Positions 34,878-43,028 of a DNA stretch of 64,000 bases are shown here, piece by piece. The stretch is from Glaciecola blandensis (GTDB lineage: Bacteria > Pseudomonadota > Gammaproteobacteria > Enterobacterales > Alteromonadaceae), in the NCBI RefSeq assembly GCF_031846165.1, contig NZ_JAVRIE010000007.1:1-64000 (forward strand), in the 5' to 3' direction. The notes beneath the pieces are model-generated. The model did no database searches. It worked only from the letters and a program-made list of their open reading frames with translations, and was not told the DNA's origin. Position 1 is the stretch's first letter, and each line of letters opens with the position of its first letter. The position numbers and the translations under genes are program-made.

Positions 34878-35326
34878 TAGTCACCTAATTTTGCGATTTC
34901 TTCACCAAATTCACGTATGTCTTCAAAGGAGCGATAAACCGACGCAAATCTTACATAGGCGACTTTATCAAGCTCTTTGAGAGCATCCATAATTAGGCTT
35001 CCAACCAACTCACTATTAATTTCTCGTTCGCCCGTAGCTCGTAAAGCGGATTTTATCCTCACAATACAGTTCTCAACTTGTTCAGTGCTTACTGGCCTTT
35101 TTTCTAAGGCTCGTTGTAAGCCAGCGCGCAGTTTATCCTCATTAAATGGCTCTCTTGAACCATCTCTTTTGACCACTCGCGGCATTACTAGCTCAGCAAT
35201 TTCGAAGGTCGTATAGCGCTCATGACACTCAAGGCACTGACGACGTCTACGCACCTGAGCTCCGTCTGCAACTAAACGCGAATCGATAACTTTGGTTTCC
35301 TGTGCGGAACAAAATGGACAAAACAT
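34877..35326 (-). CDS. nrdR: Transcriptional repressor NrdR
   Basis: A 149-residue repressor of ribonucleotide reductase genes. It has an N-terminal zinc ribbon (C-P-F-C ... C-L-E-C) and an ATP-cone domain (about 49-139) that senses ATP/dATP. The start is ATG at 35326 (M-F-C-P-F-C), the invariant NrdR N-terminus; the open frame extends 15 codons upstream without homology. It is first gene of the nrdR-rib unit, as is usual. Target nrd genes are not in the window. Confidence 0.97.
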   Translation of the reverse strand: MFCPFCSAQETKVIDSRLVADGAQVRRRRQCLECHERYTTFEIAELVMPRVVKRDGSREPFNEDKLRAGLQRALEKRPVSTEQVENCIVRIKSALRATGEREINSELVGSLIMDALKELDKVAYVRFASVYRSFEDIREFGEEIAKLGD

Positions 35327-35420
35327 GTAGATAAACTCCCTGCTAACCGCATAAATTAGCGGTGCAACCAAATATCTGCTTAGAGAGAACAGCTTGTGTT
35401 TCTCTAAGACTTAAAAACAG

Positions 35421-35444
35421 AAAAACCGGACTAGTCCGGTTTTT
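35421..35444. terminator. Palindromic terminator after glyA
   Basis: A 24-bp perfect palindrome: A5-C-C-G-G-A-C-T followed by its complement ending in T5. It is about 75 bp after the glyA stop on the minus strand and works on either strand. It separates glyA from nrdR. Confidence 0.9.
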
Positions 35445-35516
35445 CAATTAGCTAGCTTGTGCGCATTATAGCAATAAAAACAATACTGTGCCGCACAAAG
35501 ACCCGAGTGTTTTTAC

Positions 35517-36773
35517 TTAGGCATAAACAGGGAAGCGTTCACATAATTCAACGACTTCTGCTTTCACTTTAGTAATGACCGAATCATCACCCATATTATC
35601 TAAAACATCACATATCCAGCTTGCGACTTGTCCAGCTTCGGCTTCCATAAAACCTCTGCGTGTAATAGCAGGAGTCCCGATTCGCAAACCACTGGTAACG
35701 AATGGTGAACGCGGATCATTTGGCACTGAATTCTTATTCACAGTAATATTTGCATTGCCCAAAGCAGCATCTGCGTCTTTACCTGTGATGTCTTTATCAA
35801 TAAGGTCTAACAAGAATAAATGGTTGTCAGTGCCATTCGACACAATGTTATATCCACGTTCTTGCATAACCGCAACCATTGCTTTTGCATTTTTAAGCAC
35901 TTGTTGTTGATAAGACTTGAACTCTGGCTCAAGCGCTTCTTTAAATGCAACCGCTTTAGCAGCGATCACGTGACACAAAGGTCCGCCTTGGTTACCTGGG
36001 AATACAGAGCTGTTGAACTTTTTGTACAAGGCTTCATCACCACAAGCAGACAAGATGAGACCACCGCGAGGACCCGCTAAGGTTTTATGCGTCGTTGTTG
36101 TAACTACATGTGCGTGTGGAAGTGGGCTTGGGTAAACACCTGCTGCGACTAAACCAGCAACGTGAGCCATATCAACCAATAGGTAAGCACCCACTTTATC
36201 CGCTATCTCGCGGAAGCGAGCCCAATCGACGATACCAGAGTAAGCTGAAAAACCACCAATGATAAGTTTAGGCTTGTGTTCGATAGCCAAAGCTTCAACC
36301 TGATCATAATCGATAATACCTGTTTCTGGGTGCAAACCGTACTGAACCGCATTGTACGTTTTACCCGAAAAGTTAACATGAGAACCATGGGTCAAGTGAC
36401 CACCGTCTGAAAGGCTCATACCCAAAACAGTATCATTTGCTTCGATGAGTGCCATGAATACTGCAGTGTTCGCTTGTGAACCCGAATGAGGCTGAACGTT
36501 TGCGTAATCGCAATCGAACAATTGCTTCGCTCTCTCAATCGCCAAATCTTCAGCAATGTCGACAAACTCACAACCACCGTAATAACGCTTGCCAGGGTAA
36601 CCTTCAGCATATTTGTTCGTTAGTTGAGAACCTTGAGCTTCCATAACCCGTGGGCTGCAATAGTTTTCTGATGCAATTAACTCAATATGATGTTCTTGAC
36701 GTTGATTTTCTTTTTCGATTGCGGCTGCTAATTCTGGGTCGAATTCGCCTATGTTCATGTTACTAGATAGCAT
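35517..36773 (-). CDS. glyA: Serine hydroxymethyltransferase
   Basis: A 418-residue PLP enzyme interconverting serine and glycine with tetrahydrofolate, the main source of one-carbon units. Present are E-L-I-A-S-E-N, G-K-R-Y-Y-G-G, the H-V-A-G-L motif, and the PLP lysine in T-T-T-H-K-T-L-A-G-P-R-G-G. The start at 36773 (M-L-S-S-N-M-N-I) has A-G-G-A-G at the right distance and equals the E. coli length (417). The 20-codon extension upstream is not conserved. Confidence 0.97.
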   Translation of the reverse strand: MLSSNMNIGEFDPELAAAIEKENQRQEHHIELIASENYCSPRVMEAQGSQLTNKYAEGYPGKRYYGGCEFVDIAEDLAIERAKQLFDCDYANVQPHSGSQANTAVFMALIEANDTVLGMSLSDGGHLTHGSHVNFSGKTYNAVQYGLHPETGIIDYDQVEALAIEHKPKLIIGGFSAYSGIVDWARFREIADKVGAYLLVDMAHVAGLVAAGVYPSPLPHAHVVTTTTHKTLAGPRGGLILSACGDEALYKKFNSSVFPGNQGGPLCHVIAAKAVAFKEALEPEFKSYQQQVLKNAKAMVAVMQERGYNIVSNGTDNHLFLLDLIDKDITGKDADAALGNANITVNKNSVPNDPRSPFVTSGLRIGTPAITRRGFMEAEAGQVASWICDVLDNMGDDSVITKVKAEVVELCERFPVYA

Positions 36774-36923
36774 GCGGTTCTCCTGATGAGCCTTAACTGC
36801 GGGTACTTTTTTCAAGGTCGATATTTTAAGCATTTTGACGCACTTGTATAGCGCTTTATTGGAATTAAATATACTTAAACGTAAAGCGTAGACGTAGTGG
36901 GTTTTACGACTCAGTTTCTTTGA

Positions 36924-37781
36924 CTAACTTGTGGGTAGGCAACAGCGCTTATACTTCTTCGCGCTGCCGCAGGGGCAAGGCGCATTTCGTTTTGGCTGCA
37001 AGTCTTGTTCAATTTGCAAAATATCCTGCTGATAGAATTTTTCTAGCTTTTCAAATAAGCGTGGGTGTTTTTTCTTGAGCATTTTAGGTCGCTCAAAAAA
37101 GTATTCAGAGGCAACGGCAAAAAACTCAGCTCTATTGGTCGCTCCATATTCACGAATATTACTCTTTCGTGCGTGAATAGCTTCAATTTTCTCACCGACT
37201 AATTCAAACCAAGGGATCGAAAATGAATGCGCTTTTAAACGCTCAGGGTAGCCATCACATTCACCGTCCATCATATCGATAAGATGAACAAACTCATGGA
37301 TACCCACATTTTGTTTATCTTGGGTATTTTCAAAACCAAGATACAGAGCAGAACGGCTAAGGACGAGTTTATTAGCCATTCGACCGGTACCAACCATACC
37401 GGTAATAAGAGAGTCAGGCCGACCAAATTCAATATTTTCATTAAATGCGGCAGGCAACAGATACACTGTTTTTAAGTTAAAATAATGCCACTGCTTAAAG
37501 CCCCAAACGGGAATGATTGCGCTCGCTGCTACCAACAGACGATCGTTATCGCTAACCACAAGTTGTCCACCTTCAATCGCTGTTGTGCTAAGAAAAAGAA
37601 GCACACGCTGATTGAACAACAGTCTATCCTCAGCATGAAGGACGCGATAAAAGGCCACTTTGGCAAGCAAAAACTCAGTCCATTCTGGCTGCCAAGCTGT
37701 CGGGGGACTACTTTCTGCTATCTCTTTTCGAGAAGAAGAAAATAATGTAAGCAGTGATTTTATCCAAGCAAGCATGTCCAT
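36924..37781 (-). CDS. mtfA: MtfA-family zinc peptidase with C-terminal SEC-C motif
   Basis: A 285-residue peptidase M90 family protein with zinc motif H162-E-F-V-H166 followed by D-x-M-D-G and a downstream E-x-F-A-V-A-S-E-Y-F-F. E. coli MtfA (265 residues) inactivates the Mlc repressor and so affects the glucose PTS. This protein has an extra C-terminal SEC-C zinc ribbon (P-C-P-C-G-S-A-K-K-Y-K-R-C-C) that E. coli MtfA lacks as far as I know. The N-terminal stretch (3-15) is hydrophobic and may anchor it. Solitary gene. Confidence 0.88.
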   Translation of the reverse strand: MDMLAWIKSLLTLFSSSRKEIAESSPPTAWQPEWTEFLLAKVAFYRVLHAEDRLLFNQRVLLFLSTTAIEGGQLVVSDNDRLLVAASAIIPVWGFKQWHYFNLKTVYLLPAAFNENIEFGRPDSLITGMVGTGRMANKLVLSRSALYLGFENTQDKQNVGIHEFVHLIDMMDGECDGYPERLKAHSFSIPWFELVGEKIEAIHARKSNIREYGATNRAEFFAVASEYFFERPKMLKKKHPRLFEKLEKFYQQDILQIEQDLQPKRNAPCPCGSAKKYKRCCLPTS

Positions 37782-37826
37782 TCCCTTTGCGAACCAATAT
37801 TGAAACGCCTGTCACCTAAGCTTGTT

Positions 37827-38846
37827 CTACTTTTGTAGATTTTCCAAGGTTTTCACTCGATCAACGAGTTTGTCTATCTGTCTAAGTCTGACGGTGTTGC
37901 GTTGCCAATCTCGATTGCTTTGTACTGGCATACCGGAAGAATACACACCTGGCTCCGTAATCGATTTTGTCACCATACTAAAGCCGGTAATTTGTACTTT
38001 ATCGCAGATATCGATGTGCCCATTAATTACGCAGGTGCCTGCTACCACGACATATTTACCAATATTGGCGCTACCAGCAATGCCGGTACCGCCGCAAATA
38101 CATGAGTGATCTCCAATAGTCACGTTGTGCGCTATTTGGACTAAATTATCAATAATCACGTCTCTACCAATAATGGTATTGTCGAGTGCGCCTCTGTCAA
38201 TACAAGTATTGGCACCTATCTCACAATCATCACCGATCACTACCGTTCCAGTTTGTGGGATCTTTACCCAAGTGCCTTTGTCATTGGCGTAGCCAAAACC
38301 ATCTGATCCAATGACTGTGCCGCTGTGAATGGATACTCGGTTGCCAATGTCAACTCTATGGTAAAGGGTCACATTTGCTCGCAAGTGCAAATCATCACCA
38401 ATCTGTGCTTCTTCACCAATGTATGAGTTCGCTCCGATTCGCGCATTGTCGCCAATGCGAACATTTTTATCGATGACAACGCCCGCTGCGATACTTGCGT
38501 TACTCCCAATAGTCGCGGTTTCATGAACGCTAGCTAGAGGTGAAATGCCAGCAGCTTGAACTGGCGTTGAATCTAGCAATTGCGCCGCTTTGGCAAAAGC
38601 AACATAAGGATCACTGTGAATAATTTTATCTACTTGGCAATGCTCGGCATCATCAGCTTTCAGAATAACAGCGCTGGCTTTAGTCTCAGACAAAACGGTT
38701 TTATATTTGCTGTTTGATAGAAAAGATAGTTGGCCTGAACTAGCGCCTTCTAATGTGCCCATGCTATGAATTGTCGTGTTAGGATCGCCCTGTAATTCGC
38801 CACCAATTTGGTCTACAAGTGCTTGTAAAGTGAAAGACTTTGGCAT
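37827..38846 (-). CDS. lpxD: UDP-3-O-acylglucosamine N-acyltransferase (LpxD)
   Basis: A 339-residue enzyme that adds the N-linked 3-hydroxyacyl chain to UDP-3-O-acyl-glucosamine in lipid A synthesis. It has an N-terminal uridine-binding domain, a left-handed beta helix of hexapeptide repeats (about 105-300), and catalytic His240 in Q-I-A-H-N-V. The start is ATG at 38846 (M-P-K-S-F-T-L); 25 upstream codons are unsupported. It stands alone here, without bamA, skp, fabZ or lpxA, so it may be a second copy beside the usual cluster. Confidence 0.93.
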   Translation of the reverse strand: MPKSFTLQALVDQIGGELQGDPNTTIHSMGTLEGASSGQLSFLSNSKYKTVLSETKASAVILKADDAEHCQVDKIIHSDPYVAFAKAAQLLDSTPVQAAGISPLASVHETATIGSNASIAAGVVIDKNVRIGDNARIGANSYIGEEAQIGDDLHLRANVTLYHRVDIGNRVSIHSGTVIGSDGFGYANDKGTWVKIPQTGTVVIGDDCEIGANTCIDRGALDNTIIGRDVIIDNLVQIAHNVTIGDHSCICGGTGIAGSANIGKYVVVAGTCVINGHIDICDKVQITGFSMVTKSITEPGVYSSGMPVQSNRDWQRNTVRLRQIDKLVDRVKTLENLQK

Positions 38847-38988
38847 AGTTGTCCTTTTTCTTATTTTATTACTGATGAAGCTTGAATTTTTTGCGATGAT
38901 ATCACAGATATTTGCTAGCACTTAGTTTGTAATGTCCTTACAATCCCCAATATAAATGCAGCACAACTTTTCAATAGAGAGAATCAAT

Positions 38989-40653
38989 ATGGCTCAATAT
39001 GTATATAGTATGCATAGAGTGGGGAAAATCGTCCCACCAAATCGTCAAATTTTAAAGAACATCTCCCTTAGCTTCTTCCCAGGAGCAAAAATCGGTGTTT
39101 TAGGTCTCAATGGTTCAGGTAAATCTACCCTACTTCGCATCATGGCTGGATTAGATACCGAAATTGAAGGTGAAGCCATCCCTCAACCCGATCTAAAAAT
39201 TGGTTACTTACCACAAGAGCCTCAGCTCGATGAGAGCAAAGACGTACGTGGCAACATTGAAGAGGCCGTTGCAGATGTTGCTCATGCCTTGAAACGTCTT
39301 GATGAAATTTATGCCGCCTATGCTGAACCTGACGCAGACTTTGATGCCCTTGCTAAAGAACAGGGAGAAATGGAAGCGATCATTCAAACCAAAGATGGTC
39401 ATAATTTAGAGAATGCACTAGAGCGCGCGGCTGACACACTTCGCTTGCCACCTTGGGATGCAGATGTGAGCAAACTTTCAGGTGGTGAAAAGCGCCGAGT
39501 TGCCTTGTGTCGCCTGCTCTTAGAAAAACCCGAAATGTTGCTGCTAGATGAGCCAACAAACCACTTGGACGCTGAATCTGTTGCATGGTTAGAACGTTTC
39601 CTACATGACTATGAAGGAACCGTGGTAGCTATTACCCATGATAGGTACTTCTTAGATAATGTGGCTGGCTGGATACTTGAGCTTGACCGTGGCCAAGGTA
39701 TTCCTTGGGAAGGTAATTATTCAAGTTGGTTGGAGCAAAAAGATGCTCGATTACAGCAAGAAGAACGTACTGAGAATGCTCGTCAGAAATCGATTAAACA
39801 AGAACTAGAATGGGTCCGCAGCAACCCTAAAGGTAGACAAGCAAAAAGCAAAGCAAGAATGAGCCGTTTCGAAGAGTTAAACACAGGCGACTATCAAAAA
39901 CGAAACGAAACCAATGAATTATTTATTCCACCAGGCGAACGTCTTGGTGACAAAGTCATTGAAGTGACGAATTTAAAGAAATCATATGGCGATCGCCTCC
40001 TGATTGACGATTTGAGTTTTAAAATACCGAAAGGTGGAATTGTAGGTATTATTGGACCCAATGGTGCAGGTAAATCTACCTTGTTCCGCATGCTAACAGG
40101 TCAGGAAACACCTGATTCAGGAAATATCGATATTGGTGACAGCGTGCAGTTAGCAAGTGTTGACCAGTTTCGTGATCACATGGACGGCAATCAAACAGTT
40201 TTCAATGAAATATCTGACAGCCAAGACATCATTAAAATTGGTAACTTTGAAATCAATAGCCGCGCATACTGCAGTCGCTTCAACTTTAAAGGAACCGATC
40301 AGCAGAAATTTGTAAAAGATCTGTCTGGTGGTGAGCGAAACCGAGTTCATCTAGCGAAGTTATTAAAAGCGGGCGGTAATGTACTCTTACTCGATGAGCC
40401 AACCAACGATCTCGATGTTGAAACCTTGCGAGCCCTAGAAAACGCTATCTTAGAGTTCCCAGGTTGTGTCATGGTAATTTCGCATGACCGTTGGTTCCTA
40501 GACAGAGTGGCTACTCACATTATGGATTATCGTGATGAAGGGAAAATTAACTTCTACGAGGGTAACTATAATGAATACGAAGCATGGCTGAAGGCCACTT
40601 ATGGCCAAGACGTGGTTGAACCCCATCGTCTAAAATACAAAAGCATTAGCTAA
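38989..40653 (+). CDS. ettA: Energy-dependent translational throttle protein EttA
   Basis: A 554-residue ABC-F ATPase that binds the ribosomal E site and gates the first peptide bond according to ATP/ADP ratio. Two ATPase cassettes are present with Walker A G-L-N-G-S-G-K-S-T and G-P-N-G-A-G-K-S-T and signatures L-S-G-G-E-K-R and L-S-G-G-E-R-N. The N-terminus M-A-Q-Y-V-Y-S-M is diagnostic, so ATG 38989 is used rather than the upstream in-frame ATG at 38956. There are no membrane segments. Divergent from lpxD; a terminator follows. Confidence 0.97.
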   Translation: MAQYVYSMHRVGKIVPPNRQILKNISLSFFPGAKIGVLGLNGSGKSTLLRIMAGLDTEIEGEAIPQPDLKIGYLPQEPQLDESKDVRGNIEEAVADVAHALKRLDEIYAAYAEPDADFDALAKEQGEMEAIIQTKDGHNLENALERAADTLRLPPWDADVSKLSGGEKRRVALCRLLLEKPEMLLLDEPTNHLDAESVAWLERFLHDYEGTVVAITHDRYFLDNVAGWILELDRGQGIPWEGNYSSWLEQKDARLQQEERTENARQKSIKQELEWVRSNPKGRQAKSKARMSRFEELNTGDYQKRNETNELFIPPGERLGDKVIEVTNLKKSYGDRLLIDDLSFKIPKGGIVGIIGPNGAGKSTLFRMLTGQETPDSGNIDIGDSVQLASVDQFRDHMDGNQTVFNEISDSQDIIKIGNFEINSRAYCSRFNFKGTDQQKFVKDLSGGERNRVHLAKLLKAGGNVLLLDEPTNDLDVETLRALENAILEFPGCVMVISHDRWFLDRVATHIMDYRDEGKINFYEGNYNEYEAWLKATYGQDVVEPHRLKYKSIS

Positions 40654-40658
40654 CACAG

Positions 40659-40686
40659 AAAAAAGGCCGCAATCGCGGCCTTTTTT
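40659..40686. terminator. Terminator between ettA and the convergent hydrolase gene
   Basis: A6-G-G-C-C-G-C, loop A-A-T-C, G-C-G-G-C-C-T6: a 12-bp perfect stem with A and T tails, able to stop transcription in both directions. Confidence 0.95.
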
Positions 40687-40729
40687 ACGTTCAATCACCA
40701 AGTTCTGGCGTCAGTGCTATTCGATTTGT

Positions 40730-41458
40730 TTAGCCTTTAAATGTCTTACTTAAGGCTAGCGCTAATTGTTTACTTTTTTCAAGCGGTAGCATATGCCCCG
40801 CGCCTTCAATCACGGTAGTTTGTATTTGACGAGAAAGTGAAGCATGAGACAAACACTGCTTTGGTGAAGCAATTTTGTCGTGCTCACCGAGTATGAAATG
40901 AACTGGAATTTGCAAATTCGCTAAGGCATCTAATACATTTTTGCGCTCGCTAGTGGCTTCAGTTTGAGTAGCTAAAGTAGCTGGCCCTAGGTCGTCGGAC
41001 ATTGCTTTAATAGTAGAAGAAAGCTCGGTGTCGTCAGCGTTATTTTGGTGCAGCATAAAGTTAATGCGTGCTTGCGTCATTCCCTTGTACTGTTTCTTTT
41101 TGATACTTTGAAGTAGCAGTTTACGTTGTTCCAATTCACTGTTTCCTAAGGCTGTTCCTGAACTGCTGACCATACTCAACGAAGCCACCTTACGCTTTGA
41201 CTTATCCTTTACTATATTTGCTTCTTGGATCGCAGTTAATGCCGCGATATACCCCCCCATTGAATAACCAACTAAGTGCACTGGTTCATCGAAATAGGCG
41301 AGTCTATCCATGCTCAAAGATTGCATTTGAGCTAAGTTTTCTGCCCATTGCAATGGCACAAAAGCCTTGTTGTTTAACGCTAATTCAGACCATAACGGCA
41401 TGAAAACTCGCTCATCACACAAAGTCCCAGGGAAGAAAATGACTGGAGACTGACTCAT
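40730..41458 (-). CDS. Alpha/beta-fold hydrolase
   Basis: A 242-residue alpha/beta hydrolase with oxyanion region F-F-P-G-T-L-C-D and nucleophile elbow G-Y-S-M-G-G (Ser near 67). The acid is probably in L-G-E-H-D-K-I-A-S-P and the catalytic His in G-A-G-H-M-L-P-L-E-K. It resembles the BioH/MenH-like esterase group, but no biotin or menaquinone gene is adjacent, so the substrate is unknown. ATGA overlap with radA shows the two are cotranscribed. Confidence 0.85.
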   Translation of the reverse strand: MSQSPVIFFPGTLCDERVFMPLWSELALNNKAFVPLQWAENLAQMQSLSMDRLAYFDEPVHLVGYSMGGYIAALTAIQEANIVKDKSKRKVASLSMVSSSGTALGNSELEQRKLLLQSIKKKQYKGMTQARINFMLHQNNADDTELSSTIKAMSDDLGPATLATQTEATSERKNVLDALANLQIPVHFILGEHDKIASPKQCLSHASLSRQIQTTVIEGAGHMLPLEKSKQLALALSKTFKG

Positions 41459-42822
41459 AAGGCTTCCAACGCTTCTGACAGGCGACTCACGGGAACCACT
41501 TCGATTCCGGGGATTTTTTGTTTTGGCATATTTCCTTTCGGAACGATTGCGCGTTTAAAACCATGTTTTGCGGCCTCTGTAATTCTTTCCGTACCATTCG
41601 GCACCGGGCGGATTTCGCCAGATAAACCGACTTCCCCAAAGGCAATCAACTCTTTTTGTAAGGTGTAATTGCGGAAACTCGACACCATGGCCAATAATAA
41701 GGCTAAATCAGCGCCAGTCTCATTTATTTTGACACCGCCCACTACGTTGACAAAAACATCTTGATCGTTCATTTGCACGTTGCCATGTCGATGCATCACA
41801 GCGAGTAACATCGCTAAACGGTTTTGGTCTGAGCCCACTGCGACCCTGCGTGGATTTGAGAGTTGTGAATAATCAACTAAAGCCTGGATTTCAACCAGCA
41901 AAGGCCTTGTGCCTTCCCAGATTGTCATTACGATACTGCCGGGAGACGAGGCTTCTTCTCTATTTAAAAAAATGGCAGAAGGATTTGAAACTTCTTTCAT
42001 ACCCCGCTCGGTCATACCAAAAACACCCAGTTCGTTAACTGCACCAAAGCGATTCTTTGTGCCGCGCAGTGTGCGAAAACGACTGTCACTTTCACCTTCC
42101 AGCATCATCGAGCAATCAATACAATGCTCTAGGACTTTTGGACCGGCAAGACTTCCATCTTTTGTTACATGGCCAACTAAAAACATTGCAATATGATGCT
42201 GCTTAGCAAAACGAGTTAATGCCGCGGCACTTTCTCTTACTTGTGACACACCACCAGGGGCAGACTGTATATCACTCATGTGCATCACTTGAATCGAATC
42301 AATAACCATTATCGAAGGCTTATGCTGGAGCGCCAGTTGACAAATAGTGTCGACATTTGTCTCGGCTAATAATTTGAGCTTATCATCTGGCAGTTGCAGT
42401 CTTTTGGCGCGCATGGCCACCTGTTGCAATGATTCCTCACCCGTCACATACAGCGTTGAATTGGTTTTCGCTAACAAGCACATCACTTGTAATAATAAGG
42501 TACTTTTACCTGCGCCTGGCGAACCGCCAATTAACATCGCCGAGCCTGGCACAATTCCGCCACCTAATACTCGGTCAAGTTCTTTAAAGCCGGAAGAAAA
42601 GCGCGGTAATGCTGCTAGGTCTATCTCATTGAGCACTTCTACTTTAGCGGCAGTAATGCCAGAGTAACCACCTCTGCCGGTAGGGACACCTTTGGTTGGC
42701 GAGTTTTCGATAACAATCTCTGAAAGCGTATTCCATTCTCTACAATCATTGCACTGGCCTTGCCAGCGTGGGTGTTCAGAGCCACATTCATTGCATACAA
42801 AAGCCGTTTTTCTTTTTGCCAT
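41455..42822 (-). CDS. radA: DNA repair protein RadA
   Basis: A 455-residue RecA-like ATPase that drives branch migration in homologous recombination. It has an N-terminal zinc finger C10-x2-C13-x10-C24-x2-C27, Walker A G-G-S-P-G-A-G-K-S-T, the RadA-specific K-N-R-F-G motif (near 257), and a C-terminal Lon-protease-like domain with G-E-V-G-L-S-G-E. Length equals E. coli RadA (460). Divergent from the PilZ gene, as in Vibrio. Confidence 0.97.
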   Translation of the reverse strand: MAKRKTAFVCNECGSEHPRWQGQCNDCREWNTLSEIVIENSPTKGVPTGRGGYSGITAAKVEVLNEIDLAALPRFSSGFKELDRVLGGGIVPGSAMLIGGSPGAGKSTLLLQVMCLLAKTNSTLYVTGEESLQQVAMRAKRLQLPDDKLKLLAETNVDTICQLALQHKPSIMVIDSIQVMHMSDIQSAPGGVSQVRESAAALTRFAKQHHIAMFLVGHVTKDGSLAGPKVLEHCIDCSMMLEGESDSRFRTLRGTKNRFGAVNELGVFGMTERGMKEVSNPSAIFLNREEASSPGSIVMTIWEGTRPLLVEIQALVDYSQLSNPRRVAVGSDQNRLAMLLAVMHRHGNVQMNDQDVFVNVVGGVKINETGADLALLLAMVSSFRNYTLQKELIAFGEVGLSGEIRPVPNGTERITEAAKHGFKRAIVPKGNMPKQKIPGIEVVPVSRLSEALEAL

Positions 42823-43028
42823 TTACTAATTATCTTCCAAGGAGTATGTTTGCGTTTAGCGCTTGATTTAAAGCCTATTATGTTAGCTCAATTCACTCTA
42901 AAAATCTGTTTAGCTTTAGCGTAAATTGCCGATAATCTCATTTAAGGCGAGAAAAAATATCAGGCTTATTTATGCAGTGAGCTTAACCTAAATTACAATA
43001 ATATCTAGGGCCTACAGTCTAGGAATAC

